Shown here: positions 1 through 11,725 of the stretch, piece by piece
How positions within the stretch are numbered: the stretch's first letter is position 1
How the letters are laid out: every line of letters begins with the position of its first letter
Assembly: GCA_000507305.1 (NCBI GenBank)
Contig: DF239092.1
Coordinates: 22,303-86,302 of the forward strand
Source: Breviolum minutum Mf 1.05b.01
Lineage: Eukaryota > Sar > Dinophyceae > Suessiales > Symbiodiniaceae
Direction: 5' to 3'
Length of the DNA: 64,000 nt
Program-made: the position numbers and the translations under genes
The notes under the pieces: generated by a model
What the model saw: the letters and a program-made list of their open reading frames with translations, nothing else
The model's database searches: none
What the model was told of the DNA's origin: nothing

Positions 1-99
1 GACACAGATTTCGTGTGCACAGTTCACTTGTGTAAGCATCCTTTTCCCTGAGTCATCATCTGTCTACAACAGTCAAAGATAAGGATCAGCAGTCTTTCT

Positions 100-1566
100 T
101 TGTTGGAGGGGCGCAAAATTTTGGTGGATATGGTGGAACACCTGAAGGATCTCTCCCAACTCTGTTTTTTTGCACTGCTGCACGGCTGTCCGGTTCCCGC
201 CAGGCCAAACATGGTTTCCCTGGCGGCTTTGTACCGCCGAGCGGTGTCATTTCGGGGTAAACATCAGACCACCCCACGGAAATGGCTCCCACAAAAAAGA
301 TTCGTTTGAAGGTCTATTGAATATATACACCTCCCAAAAAGGAAAATCATCTTCTCAACCACCTTGAACAAGGGTCATATTATTTCCTAGGAGTGTATCA
401 ATTAACACCGCCGGCTCAAGGTAGGATATCTGATGACAGCTAAGGATAAAATGCTAGGCCCTCACTGCGGTACAGGCCTAAGCCGCACTGGGAAACTGTT
501 GGCCAAAATACGAACCAGTTGATCAAATATGGTGACATATGGTGACTATCACATTTTGAATGTGGCAGTTTCAAGTATCGCAACTGCTGTTTCTTGCATC
601 AAGTTTATGAAACCATCATTGTTCTTTTTTCAAGAATCGCTCGATTGCTCTGAAGAGAAATCACCATCACAGCAAACAGCCGAAAATATCTGAAATCATC
701 TCCAACAAACTGGTCCAGATTTTTGTGTGCCTATCAGACACTTAAAACTCAAAGCGTTTCTCGGCGTTTCCATCCCATCAAGCTCTGGGCTTCCCCTTGA
801 AACGCGCTCGTTCCACCTGACATCCAAGCAGTAGGTGCTGTTCTTCTACAACTCAACAAAGGGAAACCCATCAAAAGGGAAGGGGTTTGGTTTCCATTCA
901 AAAAACTGTCAGTGACCACGGAGCGCCCCGGACCGGCACCTCTTTTAGGCGGGAGCGCAACTGATGAACCTCGCAGAGAATTTGAACATGTATTTCGATT
1001 GGTTTCGGGTATATAATTTGTGCAAAAAGAAATACATGCACATATATGCACATTACATGATGTGAAGATGTGATCTGTGATATGATATTGGTATACCATA
1101 ATGGATGGGATCTCCTCATTGATGCTGTTGACAAAAACCTACATCTTTGCTTCAAAATCTTCGACCCAAACCACCATGTGGCACCCAAAAACAAGATTTT
1201 TTTTGGAAAACTCAGAGGTTTATGATGCCCAAATTCTGAATCCTTCCTATCCTTGACATGGCAAACCGCCAAGAACCTCGCACCCACCCGGATACATCGA
1301 TACATCGCCTCCTCTTCCAAGGTCGCAATTTTTGCCCGATACATCGCCTCCTTAATGGGGACCACCGGTGCCGATGTAACCCCCCTAAGTTGACGTCTGA
1401 GTTGACTTTTTTCTTCTCCCAAAAAAAATGTCCGTTTCTGCATCTTCCAAATGGCGAACATCCGAAAGGGACTGTGTGTTGCCATTGATTGAAGCAGATG
1501 GCACCTGCTGCTCACGCTGGCCCAGAAGGAGATAGTGGAAGGCAAACAACAACCTGTGGACGACAC
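100..1566 (-). CDS. Fragmentary coding exons of an unrecognised minus-strand gene
   Basis: I do not recognise a family. The best exon is about 1265-1384: it follows an AG acceptor and reads openly with coding-like composition, containing the motif EAMYR twice (KEAMYRAKIATLEEEAMYR), which suggests a short internal repeat and a helical region. Weaker candidate exons lie at about 900-962 (LRSRLKEVPVRGAPW) and about 170-255 (RRYKAARETMFGLAG). Whether they belong to one gene cannot be decided. No start or stop is assigned. The sequence between them is AT-rich and intron-like. The opposite strand is also open in places, so strand is inferred from the neighbours and from splice-like borders. Confidence 0.3.
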
Positions 1567-2047
1567 AAGGACAAAGGAGTCAAGCCGTGTTAGTGTTCAT
1601 TTGAAGTCTATGAATGTGCGTAGCATGGGGAGTGTCAGTACACGTGCTATGTTTTAAGAGAGTGAAATGATACCAAATCTGAAATGACATCTATGTATCT
1701 TATGTAAATATATATATATAGACATACGCATATCAATATCATCTATGATTGGAGATATGACATGTATTTTGAGTGCCAATGAAATTGATAAATGTAAATC
1801 AATGTGTATAGATATATATACATACTTGATTTATACTTGTATACATCGATGAAATGGTAGCCTTGCGAAGACTTTGTCGCTTAAAAATTTCCCCTTGTCA
1901 TCAAAACACCCATGGCCGCCAAAGTAACTTGAAAAAAATCACCAAGCGGTGGAACTGGTAAAATGCAGGGCTCAAACCCAAACCAGATCCTTTTCTTTTA
2001 CTTCAACTTTCCGACCCTGAAAGAAACACATCAGTTGTTGTCACTTT
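1567..2047. other. Non-coding stretch with AT-rich simple sequence
   Basis: No convincing exon was seen. About 1700-1850 is rich in TA dinucleotides and ATGTATA-type words, like several other short AT tracts in this window (for example 10040-10070, 11470-11500, 19255-19290, 55600-55620, 58258-58296). About 1941-1981 has a superficial resemblance to the D-arm to anticodon part of a tRNA-Leu but lacks the rest of a cloverleaf. Confidence 0.5.
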
Positions 2048-3612
2048 GTAAGAGAAATTCCTTCAACAGCTGAGTTGTTGCAACTGCACTGCTGGGTGTG
2101 ATTTCTTGTCACAAGCTGAGCCACCAGACCCTGCACCAAAGACACCTCCAAGCACCTTGATTCCGGTAGGAATCCCCTCTTGCGAGCCATCCTGTGGACG
2201 CCAATTGAGTAAGGGTTGCCCGGGATTACAGCCCAGCACAACGCAAATTCCACGAAATTCAGGATCCCCGAGGTTTTGACCTTTTGATGTTCCATCTGCC
2301 CACGTCTTTTTTTTAGATGGCCCAATTATCCTCTGGAACGTTTCCATATTCTGCATGTAGAATCTATATGATATATTATATATTACTCAGATTTACCTAC
2401 ATTTCCCCTTCCCACGTTGCCATTTTTCACCTAACGTAGGTAAGTAATCCAAGGAGCATCCCACCTGATCACCGGCAGCTTCTGAAATTCGAGTCGTCCA
2501 TCTTCGAGCACCCGGACCTCAAAAACGGCCAAAAACATGGAGCAAACCAATGTCCTCTTGGAAATCCATTGTTTTCAGCATTTTTCGATTGAAACTGGGA
2601 ACATCCAAATGAGAAATAACTTAAAACTACAAACAAACTACTGTTCCATATGATATTTGGGACTTTTACCCAAAAAAAATAAAACAACGTCAAAACGACA
2701 ACCTTGCAGCCCCCAACCCGCCAACCCCCCCAAACCCATCGCCTTTCAGCACTCCGAGGTGGCGGTGGCTTCGAGTTAGGACCATGAATCGATATGGCGA
2801 GGTGCCGTGGCACCAAAAGGTCATGGCTTCCAACGTTGGTGGAAGGTCGCCCCCCCCGTTTGATGATGAATGATCATGAGATCACCCCGGTGATTTCTGG
2901 CGGATGTATGTATTGGATAATTTTTGTTCACCGATTTCCAAATAATAGAGTAGATGATAGTCTGATAACAACATATTAAATCAGTTTAATATGTACTTAT
3001 TTGAGATTCATAGATCATGGATTTTGCACAAGAAATGAAACGCAAAGGGTCAGAAATGTCAACAAAAGTTGCAGTTGAAAAGACTGAAACTTGGTTCCGT
3101 CAACAGCTACATACAGTTGCGACTGGGTAGAGATGTGAGTTGAATTTATTGGCGAAGGTGAACCACCTTTGGTGCCCGTTGCTGCCATGCAGCTGATGCT
3201 TTCATGATGGTGTTTGATGCATGAAACCTGAAACCTCTACCAACTTCCTTTCATCGCACCACACAGGCGCAGTTGGTACAGCTGTGAGCCTCATGGAGGT
3301 GCAGTGTCCAAATCTAAAGATACAACCGGTTGTCGTGACCGTTCCCGATCATTGGATAGTGATATGATAGTATATGCAGTATCAGAAGTCATAGTGCTTC
3401 AATCACAACTTTCTCCTTCCAAAAGTGAGTCAAATTATCATTAGAATCTGTCAATTCTTCAAGCTGAGCGCTTGATTGGGATCCTGTTCATCCATTGGTA
3501 CAACCCTTTCATCGTGTCAATTCAAATGATTATGTAGATTCTTCTTTGCCAAGTGTGGCCATCCCACATGTGCAACTGTCTCTTTTTCAAAGTTTCTGCG
3601 GACGAAGTAATA
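2048..3612. repeat. Segmental duplication, copy 1
   Basis: This stretch is collinear with 5565-6668. Matching blocks in the same order include: the start near 2060-2210 (shared words such as ACAAGCTGAGCCACCAGACC); the region after the CATTTTTCACCTAACGTAGG word near 2425; the block near 2590-2690; a 100-bp block at about 3237-3350 beginning CCAACTTCCTTTCATCGCAC; and the end near 3475-3608. Copy 1 is longer mainly because about 330 bp at roughly 2906-3236 is absent from copy 2. Both copies keep an open plus-strand reading through the 3237-3350 block (VQCPNLKIQ shared), so it may hold a small exon. Confidence 0.8.
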
Positions 3613-3695
3613 CTAGTAGTACTAGTAGTAATAGTAGTAGTCGCAATCGTAGTCGTAGTGGTAGTGGTGGTGGTAGTGGTAGTCGGTAGTGGTGT
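3605..3695. repeat. Imperfect TAG/GTA/GTG trinucleotide microsatellite
   Basis: Degenerate triplet repeat (ACTAGTAGT-, then GTAGTGGT-type units) immediately after the right end of duplication copy 1. Open frames through it encode only poly-Val/Thr/Ser and are treated as artefacts. Confidence 0.85.
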
Positions 3696-3699
3696 GGCG

Positions 3700-3930
3700 T
3701 GCTCATCAATAGCAACTGGATGCAACTCGCACCAGATTTCAATCCAAGCTCCACACGCATTTTTGGCCTCTGCCCCAAGAGTCTCAGCATTGGCTCTCAT
3801 GACCTTGGTGTGCGCTTGATTCATCGGCAATGGTCAGCTCGACACAGCGGGCAGCGAGCACCAGAAACAAGAGCACTGCACCTTTTTCATGGCAGAGCGG
3901 CTATTGGCGATTGCCTTTCATCCCCCAAGG
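3700..3930 (-). CDS. Probable downstream exons of the F-box-like gene
   Basis: Two coding-like pieces follow the 308-codon exon on the same strand. About 3893-3925 reads AIANSRSAMKK between an AG acceptor and a G|GTGCAG donor. About 3700-3825 reads AETLGAEAKNACGAWIEIW and onward (ending ...VAIDEHATPL) before the microsatellite. They would extend the protein past the apparent stop at 3989 if the GTGAGC donor at 4003 is used. No domain is recognised in this tail. Confidence is limited because the pieces are short. Confidence 0.35.
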
Positions 3931-4003
3931 AATGCGCATGGCCTACAAATATGAGGCCTTGCTAACCCCAACATCTTCAAAGAGTTTGCTAGTCTTGGCT
4001 CAC

Positions 4004-4915
4004 TGCCGGATCAATCCACCAAGGTCCCAGGCAATCTGGTGCCTCAAAGACTTGAAAAGTCCCCTCCGCCTTTTCCTCATCAAACTCATCATCATCATCA
4101 TCATCATCCAATTCATTTGGGTAGCTCCATTCATCGGTCCAGGTTGCCCCTTTTGTTATGGTGTTGATGGCATCCTCGAATGCTCCTTCAAAGTCGTTGA
4201 AAGATTTCATGCCCTTGGACTTCTCCAGCTTGTCCAAGACTGCGTCCACTGGTCCCGCCTGAATGCCCCCACAGGCAACCATGGCGCAGTCCAAGTAGGC
4301 TGGATCCAAGTGACACTTCAGGACCCCATAATCTTTTCCAGTCCACACTAAGGCCATGATAAGAGAGTATGCACTCCTCCCTCCCATCCGCCTGTCACCC
4401 AACAGCAGGATCCGGGCATCGGAAGGGATGGCTGTGCCATCCAGAACGCTACGTACCGCAGCCCACCAGGCATTACGCACCGGGCCTCCTCCCACTGGGT
4501 CAAGACCATTCAAATACAAATCTTCTTCCATGGGCTCTGCCGGAATTTGAACTCCACCATCCCGAAGTTGCAGAAATCTGAAGTAGGGATCATCAAAGGA
4601 CATGCTAGGCTTGTCTCCCTCCTCCAGCTCCCGAAACTCCACCCGGACGCTGCCGGGACACTTCCCGCGCCGGAAGCGCTGCACCAAGCGGCGCGTGGCC
4701 AGCAACAGGTCTTTGCTGTCGGGCCTCAGCAGGTGCAACAAAGCCCTTCGTGCCCGCAGAAAGGCTTCGGAAATCCAAATCGCATGGAAAGTGCGCGACA
4801 CTGCAGGGACTGGGGCATCCAACGGCACACGCACCAAGATTTCGATCAAGGCCGAGGTGGACAATTTTTGGTCTATGCTCATGATTCCAAACTTCCAAAC
4901 CCAGATGTGCACCAA
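4004..4915 (-). CDS. F-box-like protein with acidic C-terminal tract (main exon)
   Basis: An open frame of 308 codons (to a TAG at 3989-3991) with consistently coding composition; the opposite strand is its shadow. Residues about 14-60 (SIDQKLSTSALIEILVRVPL, then PVPAVSRTFHAIW and FLRARRALL) resemble an F-box as found in kelch-type F-box proteins: a hydrophobic helix, VP, an S-R-x-(F/W) turn, then an arginine-rich helix. F-box proteins normally recruit substrates to SCF ubiquitin ligases. The middle has no recognised domain. Near residue 275 an (ATC)n tract (4087-4110) encodes a run of seven Asp followed by EFDEEKAEG. A good GT donor (CCGGCA|GTGAGC) at 4004/4003 suggests that the gene continues into 3.7-3.9 kb. 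The start is the first ATG; the inner Met 12 is an alternative. Confidence 0.6.
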
Positions 4916-5005
4916 AGTAAGTCTATTAAAAAGGGTTTGAGTTCGACGGCTGCATCTCTAAAGCTTGCCTCAGAATCAAGGCCGTGAAAATGACTCCAAA
5001 TATCT

Positions 5006-5104
5006 CCTAGTTGGTGGTTTCAACCCCCTTGAAAATATTAGTCAAATTGGACATCTTCCCCAAATAGGGGTGAAAATAAAAAATCTGTGAAACCACCACC
5101 TAGG
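5006..5104. repeat. Inverted-repeat element, family A, copy 1
   Basis: About 99 bp with terminal inverted repeats: left CCTAGTTGGTGGTTTCAA, right TGAAACCACCACCTAGG (about 16 of 17 paired). The interior contains TCTTCCCCAAATAGGGGTGA followed by AAAATAAAAAAT. The same ends and interior occur at 16802-16901 and, truncated, at 37784-37860. It lies just upstream of the F-box-like gene. Confidence 0.8.
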
Positions 5105-5564
5105 TTTTGTTTCATTTTGCGGACCACCCCAATCAAAGGTTGCACGTTGCATCACTCATATTTTTGCGAAATCTAGGTTCCGTTGCAAGCACAACTCGAG
5201 ACACAGTTGTAGAAGGCTTCGGCTTGAACCTCAGGCTTGGCCCAAAATGATGTTTTTTGTCGTCTCCCGTTGGGAAACTTGAAGTTCCTGTCTGTTCAGC
5301 TTATGGAATTTCTGGGTTTGAAGGAGTGTCTTGCCTCAAGCCGTTGCACTTCTGTACACTTCATTCAAATCCGGGACATGTACATGACATCTTTTCATGC
5401 AAAGTAAGCGAAGAGAATGTAATTGGATCTCACCTGATGGCACGGATTCTATATTAGGCAGGTCTAAAAACACCAAATCCGCTGTAACCACCGTAACCGT
5501 GATATGGAAATATCTGGAAGCAGAATCCAAAGCTTGGCAGAAAATCAAAAAAAAACAAAAGGGG
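5105..5564. other. Spacer without a recognised gene
   Basis: This lies between the family A element and duplication copy 2. I see no exon with convincing splice borders; short open frames on both strands are inconsistent. Confidence 0.4.
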
Positions 5565-6668
5565 GAAATTTCCTCAACATTGAGTTGCCGCAACTGCACC
5601 TCTGGGCTGTGATTTTTATCACAAGCTGAGCCACCAGACCCTGCACGCCACCCAAAAGACACCTCCAAGCACTGAATGATTCCGGTGGGAATCCCCTCGT
5701 GGGAGCCATCCTGATGCCAACGCAAATTCCACGAAATTCAGTATCCCTGAGGTTTTGACATTTTGATTTTCCATCTGCCCACATCTTTTTTTTAGATAGC
5801 CCAATTATCCTTTTGAACCTTTCCATATTCTGCACGGGCCATTTTCACTTTTCACTTAATGTAGGTAAGTAATCAATACATGGAGCATCCGGCATTGTAT
5901 CAAAAAACTCAACTTCCCTCCTGATCTGTCCATCTTCGAGCACCTGGAAAATGATAAACCCATCCCCCTCAAAGACGGCCAAAAAGATGCGCAAACCACT
6001 GAAAAGAGATAATGTACTCTTGGAAATCCATTGGTTTTACATAGCATTTTCCGATGAAACTGGGAACATCAAAATGAGAAGTAACTTAAAACATTCATAT
6101 TAAATCTACAAACTACTGTTCCATGATATTTGGACTTTTCCCCAAAAAAATGAAACAACCTCAACCCAACAACAACAGCCTTGCCCCAAACCCCTCAACC
6201 CCCCAAACCCATCGCCTTTTAGCACTCCGAAGTGCAGCCACCAAAAGGTTATGGCTTCTAACGTTGGTGGAATTCCCTCCCCCGTTAGATGATGAATGCT
6301 CATGGGATCACAGGTGATGTTTGGTGGCTACCAACTTCCTTTCATCGCACCACACAGGCGCAGTTGCTACAGCTGTAAGCCAAGTGGAGGTGCAATGTCC
6401 AAATCTAAAGATACAAACGGTTGTCCTGATCGTTCCTGATCATTGGATAGTAATATGCCGTGTAAGAAGTCATAGTTCTATCACAACTTTCTCTTTCCAA
6501 AAGCGAGTCGGATTACGATTAGAATCTGTCAATTCGTATAGGTGATTGCTTGATTGGGATCCTGTTCATCCATTGGTACAACGATGTAGATTCTTCTTTT
6601 GCCAAGCCCAATGTAGCCATCCCATATGTGCAAACGTCTCTTTTTCGAAGTTTCTGCGGGACGAAAGG
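5565..6668. repeat. Segmental duplication, copy 2
   Basis: Counterpart of 2048-3612 in the same orientation, about 3.1-3.5 kb away, with the same block order. It ends with the block TTTTTCGAAGTTTCTGCGGG, which matches TTTTTCAAAGTTTCTGCGGA at the end of copy 1. Visible divergence includes many substitutions and small indels, plus absence of the 330-bp segment. The plus-strand open frame over about 6330-6440 (VQCPNLKIQ) is preserved relative to copy 1. Confidence 0.8.
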
Positions 6669-6828
6669 GGTTGCTGGCTGAACCAGCATCATGCACATGC
6701 TTGTCTAGCTAGTTAGTTGCTCTGATTTGTGCAGCACCTTGAATTCTCTGCTAAGTGGGTGAATCTGTCCGAAATGAATTTTCTCACATCGGTCAAGATC
6801 CTGATAGGTTTTTTTTCATCACAACTCT

Positions 6829-9345
6829 TCACACGGAATCATCGTGGCTTGGACTGCCACCTCCCAAATCAGACTCTTCTTGAATCGATTCTTCAGATGG
6901 CACAGACATATTGTCATCAAAGGAATTGTCATCATAGTCTTCCTCTTCCTCCTTGTCTTTGTCTTCCTTCGCTTCTGGTTGCTCCTTCTCCGTTTTCTCG
7001 TCCTTCTTCTCCTCCGTCTTCTCGCCGTTCTTCTCCTCCATTTTCGCATCCTTCTTCTCCTCCTGGCTTTGGGCTTCGGTCCAAGACAAAAACAATAAAA
7101 AGGAAACCACACGTACTCGCCTGATCCTCCTACAACCCCAAGCAGCCCCAAGCAACTCCGAGCAACCACAGTCAACATCACTTTTCAACCACCCTACCCC
7201 AAGAAAAGAGAAAAACAGAGCAAACTCCAACTCCAAAAGTCCAAAACCTGTCTACCACCACCCTTTAGCTCCTTCTCTTTCTCCATCTTTGGCATCTCTT
7301 TATGTCCGACCACCGGATCCAGTGCTTCCAATTTCCTCGGCAGCAATGTAGTCTTGGGCGCCAGCAAACTATCCAAGGCATCACCACGAGGGCCACTAAC
7401 CAACGGTGCCAACGTGGCTTTGGGTTTCAGGAAGGCATCCAAGGCATCTGAACCTGAAAAGAAAACACACACTGACTGGTGGAGCTTGAAATCCATCCCC
7501 AAAGGTGCAGCAAAAAAAACATGGTAGATGTTTGTTGAATGTCTCATTTGTTCATAATGGTTCATAATGGTTCAGAACGGGAAGACTCACATAAAGTCAT
7601 TGGGAAAATCAACTTCATCTTCCCTCCCAATCCACCAGGTGTTCCGGCCTGGCTTGGCTTGGAGGCCAGCCGCCGGGAGGTTTGGGACCCCACCGGGTGC
7701 ACCCGAAACGGCCGGAGCCGCTGCAACGGTCTCGGCCTCTTCTTCCGCTTCTTGGATCGGGCTGGAGACGGCCTCAGTTACACCCATCCACCCCCCTGGC
7801 ACTATGTACCCATACCCAAATATGCATATAGATATAGAGATACACAACAATTTTAGAGAGACGAGAGAGGAATGTGTATATATGATTATATATGTACATA
7901 GATATTCATATACTCTGTCTCAACATAGTATGTAAGATTCAATCATCTTTTTTCATCAAAAGCATCCACCGAGTTGCCATGCCCCGCCGCGCGGCGGGCA
8001 TCGGGCGTACAGCTTCCACGAAGTCACACTTTTCATCCAGCTCTGTGGAGAGTTCCACCGAGTAATCTGCCATGATACTCATCTCCTTGGGGTCATTGCT
8101 AGACTCAAATTCTCAGTTGTTGTGCTTTTGAATCTCCAAATGCTTCATTTGTGGAAGATGGACCTTGAGTCACCTTGTTATTCCATTGTTGGTTGGGAAT
8201 ACGAAACGAAAGATGATGATGAGTTGTAAGGCCTACCAGTCCAGGCCATTGCCAGGTTCAGAGCTTTGGGCCACCTCCGAATCTACTCCGAACTTAAAAC
8301 ATCCTGAAAGGAAGGCCCTTTTTGGGGTCAGATTCATTGCTTCTTTCATGGACAAAAAACATTTAAAAAAACTGCACAACGTTCATTCGTTGACCTCCAC
8401 ACCAACTTTTTCAGCCACCACAAAGCGGCTAGTATCAGCAGTTGAGAGCCGAGTTACATTGAAGGAGGCACTGACTTGACCTCAGTGAACCAGTCAATCA
8501 ATACCGTTCAATATCTGTATCCAAAAAAACAAAGAGAACCATTACAAAAAGTCACTAACCCTCACTACTTCCAACAATAAAAGGCCAACGCAAATCACTT
8601 AAGGATCTCTAAGAAACCAAAAATAAACTAAGAGAAAACACTCACAACATCTCACATCTCACAACTTCGCCACGTTTTGACCCCATTGTTTTACCGAGGC
8701 GCTGGAGCTCGCATCCTTCTTCTCCGAATTCGGGGAGTCGGGGTTGGAGACCTGGATGTTTTTAGCCGAAGGGTCCGGTGTCGCTGTGATGTCTGAAAGG
8801 GGAGTTATATATCTTGTACCACGTTTAGGCCTTGGGTATTTGGAGGTGATGTGACCGCCTTGAGTGATTTTATGGAGAGGTTTATTTTTGTGACATATGT
8901 ATAGAGTCTATTGATATATTCTATATATATATATGCATATTCTATATTAGATATATACGTACATTTGCATGCACATATGTATAGAAAATTGTGCAAATTT
9001 CTTTATCTCTAATGTCTACACAATTACACATATTATTAAGCATGGTTAGTTTGATATGGCATCCCTTCATTGGATTTTCAGGTCCATTTGTTTTCCCGCT
9101 TCCCGAGGACTTAGGCAATGTTTTCGCAGTGTGTTGGACAGGTGTGAGGCCGCTGAAAATCTGATAACCATCCCAAAAAAAAACATCTACTTTGGAATCA
9201 TTGAGAAAACCCGATGGATTTAAAGAGTTTCTCGGGTTTTCCATGGGTTTTCCTTCTTGTTTTGATGCTGAAGTCGGTCACAGAGCCAGGTGCCTCCTCT
9301 GCTATTTCATCAGCAAAGCCTGACCAGGCAGCAGGGGAGCCAAGC
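6829..9345 (-). CDS. Multi-exon gene for an acidic, Lys/Glu-rich protein of unknown function
   Basis: Frame-compatible exons read leftward: about 9262-9345 (GFADEIAEEAPGSVTDF), about 9075-9168 (SGLTPVQHTAKTLPK), about 8683-8795 (DITATPDPSAKNIQVSN), 8403-8480, 8237-8303, about 7980-8075 (SIMADYSVELSTELDEK), 7649-7772, 7248-7453, and the last exon 6829-7062 with a natural stop. The 7649/7453 junction needs a GC donor (CCAG|GC) and gives the in-frame join AKPG-SDALDAFLKPK. Residues from 7453 repeat a DALDxxLxPKxTL motif twice. The last exon is almost only E, K and D (KMEEKNGEKTEEKKDEKTEK), then a Ser/Asp tail. I recognise no family; the charge suggests a disordered nuclear or scaffold protein. 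The N-terminus is not defined. The exon near 7980 contains a 16-bp GC palindrome. Confidence 0.5.
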
Positions 9346-10107
9346 TACCCTCCATCCAAGTGATTGGCAAAAAAGGCCAATACCTTTCTCGGAAGGTCGC
9401 ATATATAAATCTTAAGTTGGCTACAAGTGCGATCCAACGAGAAAAAGGAGTGAAACGAGTGAAAGGCGAGTTTTGAAACATGATGTGATGCCCACCCCAA
9501 TCGACTGATTCCGTGACCTGCTTGTGCCATCTTTCCAGCCTCAATATCATCGCAAAAGAGTTCCCTCAAACTGGCAAAAACATGCAAAAACCAACCAAAA
9601 TCTTGGGAGGAAAGTCGCTATTTTGGGGTGCTTCCTTTCAAATCGTTGAGGATTGACGGCCAGACAGTCCTAATGGGGTCGGTACGTCGGTACTGGATGT
9701 CACCACCAAGTTTTGCCCTGGAAAAAGAAATCGGACCTATGATAGAAGCCACCAGAGGAGAGAGTGACGCCTCTGTTGCAACTGTGTTTTGGTTTATCCT
9801 GGTAGTTGCGCCATCTACTCTCACCCCAATCAAGCTTCATGATTTTTTAGACGGTCTTCCCTTTTTTGATGGCAAAGGACTTGTCAGGGGTAACGCAAAA
9901 GACAGGGTGGTACTCTGTTCCTCATCCCAAAAGGCAAAACCCAATGATACAAGTATCGGCAATGCTGAAACAACAGAACCAACAAATTAAATTCGTTAAA
10001 GTTGTAGAGATCAAAACTAAACATCATATGCAGAATAGATAGGTGTATATAATATATATATATACATTACATACAAACATATCTTCCGTTTACATCACCT
10101 TTGTTCT
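9346..10107. other. Stretch without an assigned gene
   Basis: Both strands are open for 70-120 codons between 9618 and 9990, with neither showing clear splice borders or a recognisable motif, so no exon is called. About 10040-10070 is an AT-dinucleotide tract. Confidence 0.35.
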
Positions 10108-10789
10108 TAGATACGTGACCTTTCCCTTCTGAGCTTCCACACCGCACTGGCTGGAGAATCACTGGCTGAAAGGATGTCAGCATCTGCATCAGAGTCGGCC
10201 TACAAAAAATCCCCTCGGATCTCATCCGCCCATAGGAATCTGATTTTTTGGTTAAAATATACAGAAAGGTTTGTTGCAAAAGAAAAGGTAGAAGTGAATT
10301 GGGTACCCGTATTTTTTTGAAAAAAATTAGGTTGTCTGCTGTTGGATCTATGCTTGGATATGTCTTAGGAATGTTGATGGTCTATCCTCTTTCCTTAGCC
10401 AGGTAGTCAAGAATTGATGCAAGTTCTTCCATAAGCGGATGTCTGTATGTTTCTTTTGATGTATTCATAAGATATTTTTCTTGAATAGAGAGAGAGGTAT
10501 TCGCATTGTCTACATATCTTTCCTTAGTGTTTAGTCCAAAGTGAACCTGTCCAAAGCAATGCTTGATGGCTGGCCAGTTCTTGCTGCTGTAACACTCTTG
10601 TTCACTTCACATCAACACCAATCAAATCAATCCTGACATCCTGGATTCAATTCTACCAAAATCCTACAACAGAAACAGCTCAACAAAAAATCCGTTCAGG
10701 TCAGGCCTCCGCATTGATGTAAAGGTTTGGTGCTCTTCGCTCCAACGCTGTAGGCAGCTCCTGAGATGTCTTAAGTTGCTCCCACACCT
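10108..10789 (-). CDS. Putative exons of one or two unrecognised minus-strand genes
   Basis: Three pieces show coding character. About 10709-10789 (VWEQLKTSQELPTALERRAP) lies between AG|GT and a GC donor. About 10385-10590 reads 60 or so codons (FGQVHFGLNTKERYV, then EELASILDYLAKERG) to a TAG. About 10108-10201 (ADSDADADILSASDSP) starts after TAG|G and ends at a TAA. Two stops in series mean either two genes or alternative 3' ends. The middle piece is A-rich and less certain. No domain is recognised. Confidence 0.3.
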
Positions 10790-11283
10790 AGTAACCAAGA
10801 AATTTATAAGTACTTTATCCATGGAAAATCACATTAGTTACACGTGATTAATTATATGGTAAGTACGATTCCCATAACATGAAATCTCAACCTTTCATTG
10901 AAACAACTCTGAGCTACAGGGTCGCTTTTTGCTTTGAGACATGAGGGGGAACCCAGGGACCAACACCGAACGACCATGATCTTTTCAGCGACAAAGGCAA
11001 AATGAGGGGTTTGGAAAAGATGTCCTTTTTGAATTATGGATATCTATCTATCTGTTAACTAAGCCATGGATCGACATGGACCTGAGTAGTAAACATGTAC
11101 ATTTTGTTTGTTCACGCAAACCAGAAGCGCTATTTCGGATCATCTTCTCAAGACAAGAAATATACATGTTCCTTGCTTTCTTGCCCTTCCCTTCTTGCTA
11201 GCCGCTCAAGGCAATACATAAGCTCTTAATTCTTTCTTCGGATGTGTTCACAACAATCCAACTGACCCTGAATCGATCACTGA

Positions 11284-11725
11284 CCATGGCCTTCGCCGTC
11301 TCCGTGAGGGAGAAATTCAAGCTGCCGTCACCGTTACCTCCTCGAGTCAAAGCGAAGGGAGAAATTCCCAACCCACTGTGGTTTTTACAAAGTCAGCTAC
11401 GGATATTGACAAATATAACATGCAAATAGTAGATATTATCTGCATATTCTACATGTATGTACAGTATGTCTATATATATATATACATATATATACGTATC
11501 AACACTACAAACTCATAAAGTACACGATTAGATACAGTGATGATATTGTCATGAATGCTACCCTATGTATCTGCATAGAGTATCAATTACAATATACATT
11601 TGAAATATCTACACTTGAACAAACCAACTATGTCTGTACCTAACCTGATATCACAGCTCCACTAAAGCATGGCCTGGTCTTTCCGTCTGCTCCGTGAGAG
11701 AGAAGTTCAAACCTCGTCCAGGCAG
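11284..11725. repeat. Two diverged copies of a 50-bp coding-like unit
   Basis: Plus-strand 11284-11335 and 11668-11722 align (both contain CATGGCC, then CCGTGAG-GAGAA-TTCAA). On the minus strand both read LNFSLTE followed by a short hydrophilic tail (TAKAM or QTERPG). This suggests a duplicated small exon. Between and around them the sequence is AT-rich with no other exon visible. Confidence 0.4.

Noticed and set aside
1941..1981. tRNA-Leu-like stretch (GGTGGAACTGGTAAAATGCA then GGGCTCAAACCC)
   Set aside because: The anticodon loop would have six bases, and no acceptor stem or T-arm follows; at best a decayed fragment.
3553..3819. Plus-strand frame encoding a poly-Val membrane-like segment
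   Set aside because: It is a translation of the TAG/GTA/GTG microsatellite and has no conserved surroundings.
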